DNA from: Candidatus Zipacnadia bacterium
GTDB lineage: Bacteria > Armatimonadota > Zipacnadia > Zipacnadales > UBA5352
Length of the DNA stretch: 53,905 bases
Direction of reading: 5' to 3'
Assembly (NCBI GenBank): GCA_029820045.1
Contig: JALGVE010000027.1
Coordinates: 1 to 53,905 of the forward strand
Position numbers and translations under genes: made by a program. The notes under the pieces are model-generated. The model did no database searches, had not been told where the DNA came from, and worked only from the letters and a program-made list of their open reading frames with translations. Below are positions 18,018-27,265 of the stretch, in pieces. Within the stretch, counting starts at the first letter, position 1. Every line of letters begins with the position of its first letter.

Positions 18018-19385
18018 CTAGAACCTCTTCACCTTCAGCAGCCCCTTGCGAATGCCCGAGACGCCCAGCATTGACCGCACCGTCCGCCACAGGCGCCTCG
18101 GGCCCAGGTAGAACTGCACATAGGCGAGCCTCTTGAGGTAATTGAGCTTCCGCGCGGGTAGGACGCCCTCGGTGCCGTAGACGGGCGTCTTGTAGTAGTC
18201 GAACTCCGAGAAGTCCGCGCGGATCAGGTCCTTGGTCATCTCGTAGAGGTCGGTGTGCGGCAGCGGCGTAGTGATGCTGAAGGTAACGTCGTCGAGCGGA
18301 AGCTCGTTCGCCAGCCGGATGCTCGCCCGCACCTCTTCCTCAGTCTCGGTGGGCGCTCCCAGCATGAAGTACCCGCGCACCTTGAGCTTCAGGCTCTTGG
18401 CGGTCGCGACCGCCTCGCGCACCTGCTCGATGGTGATGCCCTTGTGATAGATGTCATCCAGCACTCGCTGCGAGGCTGACTCGATGCCGAGGTGCACGAT
18501 GCGCAGGCCCGCCTCCTTCATCTCCGCCAGCGTCTCCCGGTCCCACGTGTCTGCGCGGATGTTGCATCCCCAGATCAGGCCCAGGTCAGCCTCAACGAGC
18601 GCCTCGCACAGCTTACGCATCCAGCGGCGGTCCAGCAGGAAGGTATCATCGAGCCACATCAGACCATCAATGTCGTACCGCGCCTTGAGTTCGGCGGCCT
18701 CGGCGACCAGGCTCTCCGGTGAGCGTCGCCGCACGCGCCTGCCGAAGATGGTGCGCAGCGTCGGCTGGCAATACGAGCAGTTGTGCGGGCACCCACGCGA
18801 GGCCATGATCGAGGTCCCCCGCAGCCCGTAGCGCACCGCATCGAGCTGATACCACAAACTGAGGTACTTGCTCATGTCCAGCAGGTCCCACGCGGGAAAG
18901 GGGAGCGCGTCCAGGTCGGCGATCGGTTCCGCGCGGTCGTTGCGCACGATCTCCCCCTCGCGCACGTACCACAGGCCAGGTTGGTCCTCGACCCGCAGGT
19001 CGCCCTCGATGAAGTCCGGCAGGGTCTCCTCCGCCTCCCCTAGCATGACCGCGTCGAAGGCTCCAAGCGAGAGCGTGTGCTCCGGCGCCACGGTCGCGTG
19101 CGCCCCACCCGCGATGACCATCGTGTCAGGGCTGATCTCTTTGATTGTCCGCGCAATCTCCGCCGCGTCGCCTATCATTGAGGTCAGCGTGCTGATGCCT
19201 ACCAGGTCGTAGCGAGTGTCGCGCACACGTCGCCTCAGCTCACGCACCGGTTGCGGGACGAAGGTCGCGTCGAACACGTCAACGGCCAGCCCGCGCTCCC
19301 GCAGAACGGCAGCCAGGTACGCAACTCCCAGCGGAGGATCGCCCGACGGGTACTTGAAGCGTGGGAAGACCAGCAGGGTTTTCAA
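18018..19385 (-). CDS. B12-binding-domain radical SAM protein
   Basis: N-terminal B12-binding-like region (LVFPRFKYPSGDPPLGVAYLAAVLRERG), radical SAM motif SRGCPHNCSYCQP, GIESASQRVLDDIYHKG. Possible TTG start 19385 overlaps the TGA of the upstream YfhO gene. Confidence 0.9.
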   Translation of the reverse strand: MKTLLVFPRFKYPSGDPPLGVAYLAAVLRERGLAVDVFDATFVPQPVRELRRRVRDTRYDLVGISTLTSMIGDAAEIARTIKEISPDTMVIAGGAHATVAPEHTLSLGAFDAVMLGEAEETLPDFIEGDLRVEDQPGLWYVREGEIVRNDRAEPIADLDALPFPAWDLLDMSKYLSLWYQLDAVRYGLRGTSIMASRGCPHNCSYCQPTLRTIFGRRVRRRSPESLVAEAAELKARYDIDGLMWLDDTFLLDRRWMRKLCEALVEADLGLIWGCNIRADTWDRETLAEMKEAGLRIVHLGIESASQRVLDDIYHKGITIEQVREAVATAKSLKLKVRGYFMLGAPTETEEEVRASIRLANELPLDDVTFSITTPLPHTDLYEMTKDLIRADFSEFDYYKTPVYGTEGVLPARKLNYLKRLAYVQFYLGPRRLWRTVRSMLGVSGIRKGLLKVKRF

Positions 19386-21589
19386 GAACGAACAGCCTTC
19401 CGCAAGGGCCGGATGCCCACGAGCAGCGCACACAGCGCCGCCAGGCCCACTAGTGTCACGAACACGCCGACTTGCACGCTCTCGGGCATAAATACCAGCC
19501 GTACTGCCCTGTCCCGGTCCGCGACGCGCACCCCGCAGAACGTGCCCGCGACCGTCTCTATCTCCCGCCGCTGCCCGTCAACATAGGCGCGCCAGCCGGG
19601 ATAGAAGGTCTCACTGACCACCAGGTAGCAGTCCCGGCCCTCGACTTGGGGCAAGGTGACTGCGATCCGCCCGAGCCCCACGCGCTGTTTGGTACACGGC
19701 GTGACCTCAGCACCGCCAAGTTCAGGGCCACGGAAGACACCCAGGGGCCAGAAGTCGCTTCTCGCAGAGTCCGTCCAGCTCTTCCCCCGAGCCACGAAAG
19801 CCAGCGGGTAGGCAAGTGAACCCTCGTAGCGATGAAGCCCAGCGGTCTGAGCGACCTCTCGCAGGCCGTAATGATGCCGCAACTCTTCCGTGGTCAGTAC
19901 ACAGCGCAGCCCTGCTAACTCCTGAAGCCAGCCGACACCACGGTTGGGCAGAAGCATGTTCCCGTTCGTCACCGGGGCCGGGTCTGCGCTCTCGGCCACG
20001 GCAGCAAACTCCCGATACGACCGCGGGAAAAGGGAGTCGTATCCGGCCACGCTGTCGTATTCGTAGACCGTCGCGGAGTTCGGCGGCAACACGGCGTGCG
20101 GGACCCGATCCAGCCGCCACTCCTTATGCGGCGTGATCGCCAGCACGCGTCCTTTGCACCCCATCAGCCGCTGGATGGTCGGTGTCACCGGATAGACGTG
20201 CTCGCGGCGGCAGCGGGGCAGGAACTCATGGGCCCACGGCAGCAGCTCGTAGACGATGAGCAGCAGTGCAATGAGAGAGAGGCCCCGGCCGGCCGTCAGG
20301 TTCCACGGAGAGGCGCCCTCGTCATCTTCGTGCAGGACGTCGCGGCCCACGTACCTGCAGAGTGCGTTGAGACCCAGACCTCCCGCTACGGCTAGGGCAA
20401 AGGTGTACACGCACAGCAGCCGATGAAAGCCGCCGGCTAACCCCAGCTTCGGCACCCCGAAGTACAGCCACCGTGCCAGCGGCCCGCCCATCGCCACGTT
20501 CAGCAGCGCCACGGCCAGCACCACAAAGAACGCAAAATGCCGGGTGCGCGACAGCAGGATGCCGACCAGGGCCAGCAGCACGGTGGTTATGCCCACGAAA
20601 CCGCAATGCTCGCTGTAACTGAAGACCTGCGCAAGCTGATAGTCACCGTGTGCCGGGCTGCCCAACCGGTTGGGTCGAAGCAGGTTAAGCACCTCAAAGG
20701 GCTGAAGCGCCCGCGCCCGGTGGAACTCGAAGCCCGCCTCGCTGACCCGGTCGCCGCCGCGCGGCGAGTTCAGGCCTAGCTCAAGCGTAGGCAGCGCCTG
20801 CGCACAGGAGAGCGCAGCCCCCAGCGCGAAAGCGGCAAGGAGCGGTGCGGCGTGCATGGCGCGCTGGTTGACTCCCTCCCAGACCAAGCGCGCCAACGCG
20901 TACAGGCCCGTTATCATCCACACGTAGGCGGCGATCTGAAAGTGCCCGGCGAGCACGCTCATCGCCAGCGAGACGCCCAGCGTCGGCGCGCCCCACCGGC
21001 TGCGGCCGTAGATGAGGCTCACGCCCAGCAGGCAGCCGGGCAGCCAGACGGCTGAGTTCATCAGCGTTGGCAGCTCAGTCCAGGTGACCATGAACCCGCC
21101 GTAAGCATAGGCGATGCCGGCGAAAGCCGCGGGCAAGTGTCGCAGGTTGATCTGCCGGCAGAAGAGGTAGGTCAGCGCCGCGGCCAGGAAGTAGTGCAGC
21201 GCTGCCAGCGCGCCGAGCCCCCACTTGACGTCAACGAGGGCCAGCAGCCAGTTGGGCGGATAGAAGAGCGCCGACTGACCATTGGCTGCAAACGGGTAGC
21301 CGCAGAACTGATGGGGATTCCAGAGGGCCAGCTCGCCTCGGCGCAGCGCCCGAGCGGCGAACAGGCGCCACGGGTAGAACTGCGCCACGCCATCCCAGAG
21401 CAGCGCGTCCCACTGCCGCGTAGTGCCGGGCAAATCAGCCTCGCTCCGCCACGGCTCCATCTCAGCCTGAGGGCCGGCCGCCAGCGGCGTGTTGGGCCCA
21501 AGCAGGCAGTCCACCCAGAACAAGACGGAGAGCAATGCCAGCCCGGCCAGCACCAGGTATGTCAGTTTCCTCGCGCGCGTGTCAGGCAT
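19382..21589 (-). CDS. YfhO-family membrane protein (copy 2)
   Basis: FYPWRLFAARALRRGELALWNPHQFCGYPFAANGQSALFYPPNW; FYPGWRAYVDGQRREI. Confidence 0.85.
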   Translation of the reverse strand: MPDTRARKLTYLVLAGLALLSVLFWVDCLLGPNTPLAAGPQAEMEPWRSEADLPGTTRQWDALLWDGVAQFYPWRLFAARALRRGELALWNPHQFCGYPFAANGQSALFYPPNWLLALVDVKWGLGALAALHYFLAAALTYLFCRQINLRHLPAAFAGIAYAYGGFMVTWTELPTLMNSAVWLPGCLLGVSLIYGRSRWGAPTLGVSLAMSVLAGHFQIAAYVWMITGLYALARLVWEGVNQRAMHAAPLLAAFALGAALSCAQALPTLELGLNSPRGGDRVSEAGFEFHRARALQPFEVLNLLRPNRLGSPAHGDYQLAQVFSYSEHCGFVGITTVLLALVGILLSRTRHFAFFVVLAVALLNVAMGGPLARWLYFGVPKLGLAGGFHRLLCVYTFALAVAGGLGLNALCRYVGRDVLHEDDEGASPWNLTAGRGLSLIALLLIVYELLPWAHEFLPRCRREHVYPVTPTIQRLMGCKGRVLAITPHKEWRLDRVPHAVLPPNSATVYEYDSVAGYDSLFPRSYREFAAVAESADPAPVTNGNMLLPNRGVGWLQELAGLRCVLTTEELRHHYGLREVAQTAGLHRYEGSLAYPLAFVARGKSWTDSARSDFWPLGVFRGPELGGAEVTPCTKQRVGLGRIAVTLPQVEGRDCYLVVSETFYPGWRAYVDGQRREIETVAGTFCGVRVADRDRAVRLVFMPESVQVGVFVTLVGLAALCALLVGIRPLRKAVRS

Positions 21590-21722
21590 TCCGCAGGCAT
21601 TATACGAGAAAAGGCAAATGCAGGCCAGAGGGAGGGTCAGGAGCCAGGAGCATCGTTTTTAGCTAGCTGGTGGGTGTGAAGTCTTCTGACTAGGGCCGGG
21701 ACCTGTGTCGCGCCGCATTGAG

Positions 21723-21748
21723 AGTCGGGCTAGGAAGCCCGACCTACG
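21723..21748. repeat. REP-like hairpin, 'CCGACCTAC' family
   Basis: gtcgggct-agga-agcccgac followed by ctacg; a second stem GGGCCGGGCT-TC-AGCCCGGCCC follows within about 50 bp. Confidence 0.75.
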
Positions 21749-21800
21749 CGAGCCGGGAGCCGTTGGAGGGGCCGGGCTTCAGCCCGGCCCGCGAGACGCA

Positions 21801-22012
21801 ATGTGAGCGCCGTACGGAGGGCGGGGCTTCAGCCCCGCCAGGCAGAGACGGCTCACAACGGCAACGCCCGGCAGGACTGAAGTCCTGCCCTCCGTATGCT
21901 ATCGCTTTGTTAGCAGACCTGCGCCCTGACGGCTGCCTCGGTACCCGCCCGCTCAGACCCTGGCAATACCCAGCCTTACTACTCACAAGCCGACTTACTC
22001 TAAAACCGATGC
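21801..22012. repeat. Composite intergenic element, copy 1
   Basis: Left end atgtgagcgccgtacggagggcggggcttcagccccgc and right end gaagtcctgccctccgtatgctatcgctttgttagcagacc ... agccttactactcacaagccgacttactctaaaaccgatgc match 33265-33480. Confidence 0.9.
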
Positions 22013-22025
22013 GTACGATAGGCGA

Positions 22026-22049
22026 GGCGGAGCAGGAGCTCCGACCTAC
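22026..22049. repeat. REP-like hairpin, 'CCGACCTAC' family
   Basis: ggcggagcaggagctccgacctac; near-identical to 5407-5430. Confidence 0.65.
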
Positions 22050-22099
22050 GGGGACATCACGACACGAAGCGGGTACCCGCGAGAGCGCCGGCGCGCCAT

Positions 22100-22558
22100 C
22101 TACTGCGGCTGCTCAACGGCGGGGGGAGGCTGGGCTTGGGACTCTGCCGCCCCTCGGTAGCTGCCGGCGACGGTGAGAACGCCGATAACGATCAACCCCA
22201 CGCCGATTATGCGCAGAGGGGGAAGGCTCTCGCCCAGCAGCAGCCAGCAGAGCACCAGCACCATCACGAAGCTTAGCGCGACGAATGGGTACGCGAAGCT
22301 CAACTGCAGCCGGGAGAGAGCGATGAGGTAGAAGAGGGAGCTGACCCCGTACAGGACGAACCCGCCGAAGACATAGGGCGTAAAGATGCCCTTGAGCACG
22401 ACGACCGGCGACGCGCCCTCACCGAGCAGATTGACACCGTACTTGAGGCACATCTGTCCAGCGGCGCCGAGAGACACTGCAATGATAAGCATCACGACTG
22501 CGCGTACCACCTCACTGGTCACCTCCGACTGGACTGAGAGCCCCAACACAAGAGCCAT
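22100..22558 (-). CDS. Small EamA/SMR-like membrane protein (4-TM)
   Basis: VVMLIIAVSLGAAGQMCLKYGV...FVLYGVSSLFYLIALSRLQLSFAYPFVALSFVMVLVLCWLLLGESLPPLRIIGVGLIVIGVLTV. Confidence 0.8.
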   Translation of the reverse strand: MALVLGLSVQSEVTSEVVRAVVMLIIAVSLGAAGQMCLKYGVNLLGEGASPVVVLKGIFTPYVFGGFVLYGVSSLFYLIALSRLQLSFAYPFVALSFVMVLVLCWLLLGESLPPLRIIGVGLIVIGVLTVAGSYRGAAESQAQPPPAVEQPQ

Positions 22559-22648
22559 CGTCGCCCCTCGAACCCCACGGCCGTTCGGGTAAGGCGCGAC
22601 GATGGCCCCACAAACAGGCGTCGGGACTGCCATCGTGCTCTGACTAGC

Positions 22649-23281
22649 TTACGCGAGCAGCTCCCCAACTTTGTCCACGGCAGAGGCCGCGTCGGGCGCG
22701 TACCCATCTGCGCCGATCTCGTCGGCGTAGTTCTGGGTGACGGGCGCGCCGCCGATGATGACCTTCACGTTGTCGCGCACGCCAGCCTCTTCCAGCGCGT
22801 CAATCGTGTCCTTCATGGAGGGCATCGTGGTGGTCAACAGAGCCGAGAGCGCGACAACTTGCGCGTTGCCCTCATTGACTACCTCCACGAACTTCTCCGG
22901 CGACACGTCCACCTCGAGGTCAATGATCTCGTAGCCGCCGCCCTCGAGCATCATGCTCACGAGGTTCTTGCCGATGTCGTGCAGGTCCCCCTTGACAGTG
23001 CCAATGGCGACTGTGCCCCGGGGTTCGACGCCGGACTCGGCGAGCAGCGGCTTGACCACATCCATCGCCGCGTGCATGGCGCGAGCCGCGATGAGCACCT
23101 CGGGCACGTAGAACTCGTTGTTCTTGAACTTCTCGCCGACCACGCTCATCCCGGCGATGAGGCCGTCATTGACGATGGTCACCGGGTCCGTCCCATCTGC
23201 CACCGCCTCCCTGGTAAGGCGTTCGGCCTCTTCTTTGTTGCCGCTGATCACTGTCTCTGCCAGAGCTTGCAGATCCGCCAT
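22649..23281 (-). CDS. Corrinoid (B12-binding) protein, MtbC/MttC-like
   Basis: Cap domain plus B12-binding motif GTVKGDLHDIGKNLVSMML; VSALLTTTMPSMKDTIDAL; GGAPVTQNYADEIGADGYAPDA. Confidence 0.95.
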   Translation of the reverse strand: MADLQALAETVISGNKEEAERLTREAVADGTDPVTIVNDGLIAGMSVVGEKFKNNEFYVPEVLIAARAMHAAMDVVKPLLAESGVEPRGTVAIGTVKGDLHDIGKNLVSMMLEGGGYEIIDLEVDVSPEKFVEVVNEGNAQVVALSALLTTTMPSMKDTIDALEEAGVRDNVKVIIGGAPVTQNYADEIGADGYAPDAASAVDKVGELLA

Positions 23282-23355
23282 CTGTGGACCTCCTGTCCGA
23301 ATGTTGCTACCACACGTCAACCCCTGATTGACCTATTATACCACAACAGAACGGC

Positions 23356-25209
23356 TTATCCGCCAGCCTCGCCTGCCGCCGGGAAAATCATGCTGTCCGC
23401 GAACACCATCTGGAAATCGGTACGCGTGAACAACTCAATATGCTCGGCGTTCTTCGCCAACTCCGCCGCCACCCTGCGCTCGCTCATTGACACCAGCGCA
23501 AGCAAGGCCCCTGCCCCCGCTGCATTGCCGATGCCCTGGACGCGCTCCACCGGCATCGGCGGCAGCAGCCCCATGCGCAACGCACTGCCCGCATCTATGT
23601 AGTTGCCGAACGCTCCCGCTAGCAACACCTCTTGCAGGTCGTCCGGTTTGATCCCTGCTTCTGTGCACAGTATTTCCACAGCGGCGCGCACGGCGCCTTT
23701 CGCCAGTTGGACTTCGCGCAAGTCTTTTTGCGTGAAGACAATGTCGCGCCCGTCGGCGGCATCCGCGCCAGAGGCCAGCAGGAACTCGCGCTTAGGACCC
23801 TCGCCGCGCAGACGCCTGGCGATGCTCTCGGCTAACTCACCCGCTCGTTCAGCATCCGCCATTCGCCCCATGGCATCAGCCGCGCCGCTGTCAAGCAGCG
23901 CGGCTACCACATCGAAGATGCCCGAACCGCAGATACCGCTGGGCGCCCGGCCGCCGATCGTGCTGATACGCACGTCGCCGTCGTGCAGCCAGACGCGGTC
24001 TATCGCTCCTGCCGCGGCGCGCACGCCATGCTCTATCTCTGCGCCCTCAAAAGCGGGCCCGGCGGCGCACGATGTCACCAGGAGTCGCGCACCTGACCAT
24101 AACATTACCTCGCCGTTGGTACCGATGTCAATCGCTAATGCAGGTTTTTCGCGCGTGCTAAGACGTGAGAGCGCCAGCACCGCCACCGTGTCGCTGCCCA
24201 CAAAGCCAGCGATCACGGGCAGGCAGTAGATGTTGCCCTGTGGGTTGATCGCGAGGCCGACCTCACGTGGGGAGGCCGACAGCGGTCGGTTCATCACGGG
24301 AATGTACGGCGCCTGCGCCAGGTTGGTCGGGTCCAGGCCGAGGAAGAGATGGTGCATGCAGGTGTTGCCGACTATCGTCGCCTCGAAGATGTCGTCAGGT
24401 GAGACCCCGGCCTCTGAGGTGGCCTGCGAGACTAAACCATTAACGCAGCCCACGACCGTCGAGCGCAACTCCTCCAGGCCGCCTTCGCCCTGGCTCACGT
24501 GCTCAATACGCGAGATGACGTCGTGGCCGTACCGGTCTTGAGGGTTCAACGTCGAGGTCGTGGCAAGCTGCTCGCCGGTCTGCAGGTCCACGAGGTAGAC
24601 GACCACTGTCGTCGTGCCGATGTCAATAGCCACGCCTAGAGATCGGGCCAGGGCGGACGCGGGCAACACGCGCGCCAGCCTGGAGCCTACGGTCGTGGCA
24701 GTGACCGAGAAGTCCTCGGCACGGACCGCATCTGACAGCGACCGAAGAACCACCGGCTCGGCTTCGAGTTCGTCTCCGCCCTCGTCCAGCGCCTCAGCGA
24801 GCCGGGTGAAGTCACTCCGCTGGTCTTCGAGCGCAGGCTCTGCCAGCTTCAAGCTCTGCTGGCGAACGTTCGGCGCCGGTTCCACTTCGCGCCAGGAGTA
24901 CTCGGAGATGATCTTCGCGGCTGTGGTTCGCGACTCGGCGGGAACGGTTATAACCGCATCGCCACGCAGTTGAGCCTGGCACGCGAGGCGGTAGCCTGCC
25001 GTCAGGTCTTCTTCAGACAGATGCTCCGTCTCGGCGGCGGTGGGAGCAGCGCAATCGCCCTCGACGATGACGCGGCAGCGACCACAACGACCATCCCCGC
25101 CGCAGGGGGCCGTGATGGGCACTTGCAGGCTTTCGGCGGCCGCGAGCACTGTCAGGCCGGGTTCAACCTCACCGGCCTCTCCGCTCGGCTGAAAGGTTAC
25201 GTGTATCAT
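23356..25209 (-). CDS. RACo-like reductive activator of corrinoid proteins (2Fe-2S ferredoxin plus ASKHA/DUF4445)
   Basis: MIHVTFQPSG..., CGGDGRCGRCRV...ACQA for the 2Fe-2S cluster; VAIDIGTTTVVVYLVDLQTG and LAIDIGTNGEVML for the ASKHA domain; LLAGAFGNYIDAGSALRMGLLP. Confidence 0.95.
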   Translation of the reverse strand: MIHVTFQPSGEAGEVEPGLTVLAAAESLQVPITAPCGGDGRCGRCRVIVEGDCAAPTAAETEHLSEEDLTAGYRLACQAQLRGDAVITVPAESRTTAAKIISEYSWREVEPAPNVRQQSLKLAEPALEDQRSDFTRLAEALDEGGDELEAEPVVLRSLSDAVRAEDFSVTATTVGSRLARVLPASALARSLGVAIDIGTTTVVVYLVDLQTGEQLATTSTLNPQDRYGHDVISRIEHVSQGEGGLEELRSTVVGCVNGLVSQATSEAGVSPDDIFEATIVGNTCMHHLFLGLDPTNLAQAPYIPVMNRPLSASPREVGLAINPQGNIYCLPVIAGFVGSDTVAVLALSRLSTREKPALAIDIGTNGEVMLWSGARLLVTSCAAGPAFEGAEIEHGVRAAAGAIDRVWLHDGDVRISTIGGRAPSGICGSGIFDVVAALLDSGAADAMGRMADAERAGELAESIARRLRGEGPKREFLLASGADAADGRDIVFTQKDLREVQLAKGAVRAAVEILCTEAGIKPDDLQEVLLAGAFGNYIDAGSALRMGLLPPMPVERVQGIGNAAGAGALLALVSMSERRVAAELAKNAEHIELFTRTDFQMVFADSMIFPAAGEAGG

Positions 25210-25283
25210 GTTATCACAAACAGCCGGGCCTTGCGGCGGGCGCACGCGCCTGCCCCCTCCGGGCCCGGCACTGTCCTCTCCAC

Positions 25284-25646
25284 TCAATCGTAGTATGCGA
25301 GTTGCTCTTGCGCCTTCGCGCCCTGCACGCTGGAGGGGTCCATCTCGACGATCTTCAGGAAGAGGGGCTTGGCCTCCTCATACATCCCGAGCATTGTATA
25401 GTGCATTGCCGTATCGAGCAAGTACTGCGGGTTGTTGGGCTCAAGCTCAGCCGCGCGGTTGAGCGCCGCCAGGGCCTCATCGAACTCGCCGGTGTTCATC
25501 AGAGACAGCCCCATGCCCCAGAGCGCTTCGGCATGGTCAGGCTCAGCCTCCAGAACCTGCCGGTACAGGGCCATCGCATCTTCGTAGGCGCCGTTCATAC
25601 GATACTTGTGCGCCTCAGCCAGTTGCTCCTGCACAGACTCGCCCAT
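25284..25646 (-). CDS. TPR-repeat protein
   Basis: AMALYRQVLEAEPDHAEALWGMGLSLMNTGEFDEALAALNRAAELEPNNPQYLL. Confidence 0.85.
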   Translation of the reverse strand: MGESVQEQLAEAHKYRMNGAYEDAMALYRQVLEAEPDHAEALWGMGLSLMNTGEFDEALAALNRAAELEPNNPQYLLDTAMHYTMLGMYEEAKPLFLKIVEMDPSSVQGAKAQEQLAYYD

Positions 25647-25722
25647 GAGCGTTATTCCTTCGCGCGGGCGCTCAGATATGCGCTGAGTTCATCCGACTGC
25701 CCGACCCACGCCCCGCAGCGCC

Positions 25723-26661
25723 CTAGCGCAAACAGTCACCGGCCCGCAGCCGCGCACCGCGCAGAAACTCGGCTGCGGACATAGGCCGCTTGCCAGCGGG
25801 TTGCACACGCTCGAGTAACAGCCCTCCGCTTCCCGTCCGCACCACCAGCCCTGCGTGTGTTCCTACTTCGACGACCTCCCCACAGACTCCTTCCTCTCTT
25901 AAGGTATTTTGAACGGCACTGACCGCCAGGACCTTCAGCCGCTTATCATCCAGCAGGCACCAGGCGCCGGGCCACGGGGTGCAAGCGCGCACCTGGTTGT
26001 TGATCTCCTGTGTCGCGTCAGACCAGCGGATGCGGCAGTCATCTGCGCGCACTCGCCCCACATAGGTAGCCTGCGAATCATCCTGCGGCGTGCGCGGCGC
26101 CTCTCTCTGAGTGAGCAGGGCCAGCGCCTCCAGCAGCAGATCAATCCCCAGCTCGGTCAGGCGCTCAGTCAGTGTGCCGCGGTTATCGTCCCCGCGTATG
26201 TCGAGGGCACGCTGCAGGATGATGTCGCCCGCGTCGAGTTCTTCGGCCACGTGCTGGATGGTCACACCGGTCTCGGCGTGGCCCTCGCGCAGCGCTCCGT
26301 AGACCGGGGCGGCGCCGCGAAGCAGCGGCAGCAGCGAGTAATGCACATTCACGAATGCCACCGACGGGATCGCCAGGAGCGCCCCGGTCAGTATCTGCCC
26401 GTAGGCCACCACGACGCACGCTTCGGGCTCGAGCTCCGCGACAGCGCGGATGAAGTCAGCAGAGGCGGCTGAGCCGGGTTCCAGGACCTGCAACCCGCGA
26501 GCCAGCGCCGCCTCCTTGACGGCGCTGGCCTTCAGCTTGCGCCCACGGCCTGCCGGCCGGTCGGGCTGGGTGACAACAGCCGCGATCTCATGCCCCGCAG
26601 CTTGGATCGCCTCCAGGTAGCCGACGGCAATGGACGGGGTGCCGAAGAAAACGATGCGCAT
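25723..26661 (-). CDS. fmt: Methionyl-tRNA formyltransferase
   Basis: MRIVFFGTPSIAVGYLEAI...VVTQPDRPAGRGRKL...VNVHYSLLPLLRGAAPVYGAL; adjacent to def. Confidence 0.97.
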   Translation of the reverse strand: MRIVFFGTPSIAVGYLEAIQAAGHEIAAVVTQPDRPAGRGRKLKASAVKEAALARGLQVLEPGSAASADFIRAVAELEPEACVVVAYGQILTGALLAIPSVAFVNVHYSLLPLLRGAAPVYGALREGHAETGVTIQHVAEELDAGDIILQRALDIRGDDNRGTLTERLTELGIDLLLEALALLTQREAPRTPQDDSQATYVGRVRADDCRIRWSDATQEINNQVRACTPWPGAWCLLDDKRLKVLAVSAVQNTLREEGVCGEVVEVGTHAGLVVRTGSGGLLLERVQPAGKRPMSAAEFLRGARLRAGDCLR

Positions 26662-26663
26662 TG

Positions 26664-27233
26664 CTAAGCTTCGCTCCGCCTCTTACGCAGGCGCTCGAAG
26701 GCAGCCAGGGCCTCCTCCATCGTGGTCGGGTCGAGGCGGTAGCCTGACTCCTTGCGGTCATCCGGGCGCAGCCACGCCAGGCTGTCCGGCTCGACCCGGT
26801 CAATGAATAGCGTGCCAGCCAGGTGATCCACCTCGTGCACCAGCGCCCTTGCCATCAGCCCCTCGCCCTCGACCACGACCTCCTCGCCGTCCGGGGTGAC
26901 AGCTTCAACCACAACGCGCTGCGGCCGGATGACAGTGCCGCGCAGCGTCGGCAGGCTCAGGCAGCCCTCCAGCCCCTCCTCCTCGCCCTCGGTCTCGACG
27001 ATGCGAGGGTTTATCAACTCCAGCACGTCCTCTTGCTCGGGGTCGGGCCGCACGACGATGATAGTTTTCGATTCTCCTACCTGCGGTCCGGCCAGCCCCA
27101 GGCCGGAGTTCTCGAGCATCGTCTCCACCATGTCTCCCAGCAGCTCGATGATGCGTCCGTCAATGTTCTTCACGCGCTTCGCCTGTCGCCGCAGCACCGG
27201 CTCTCCGCAGATGACTATCCTTTTCTTGGCCAT
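26664..27233 (-). CDS. def: Peptide deformylase
   Basis: NSGLGLAGPQVGESKTIIVV, EEGLEGCLSLPTLRG, ALVHEVDHLAGTLFIDRV. The usual HExDH is HEVDH. Confidence 0.97.
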   Translation of the reverse strand: MAKKRIVICGEPVLRRQAKRVKNIDGRIIELLGDMVETMLENSGLGLAGPQVGESKTIIVVRPDPEQEDVLELINPRIVETEGEEEGLEGCLSLPTLRGTVIRPQRVVVEAVTPDGEEVVVEGEGLMARALVHEVDHLAGTLFIDRVEPDSLAWLRPDDRKESGYRLDPTTMEEALAAFERLRKRRSEA

Positions 27234-27265
27234 CGGAACTTCCCTCAGTCAGGTCACACTTGCTC

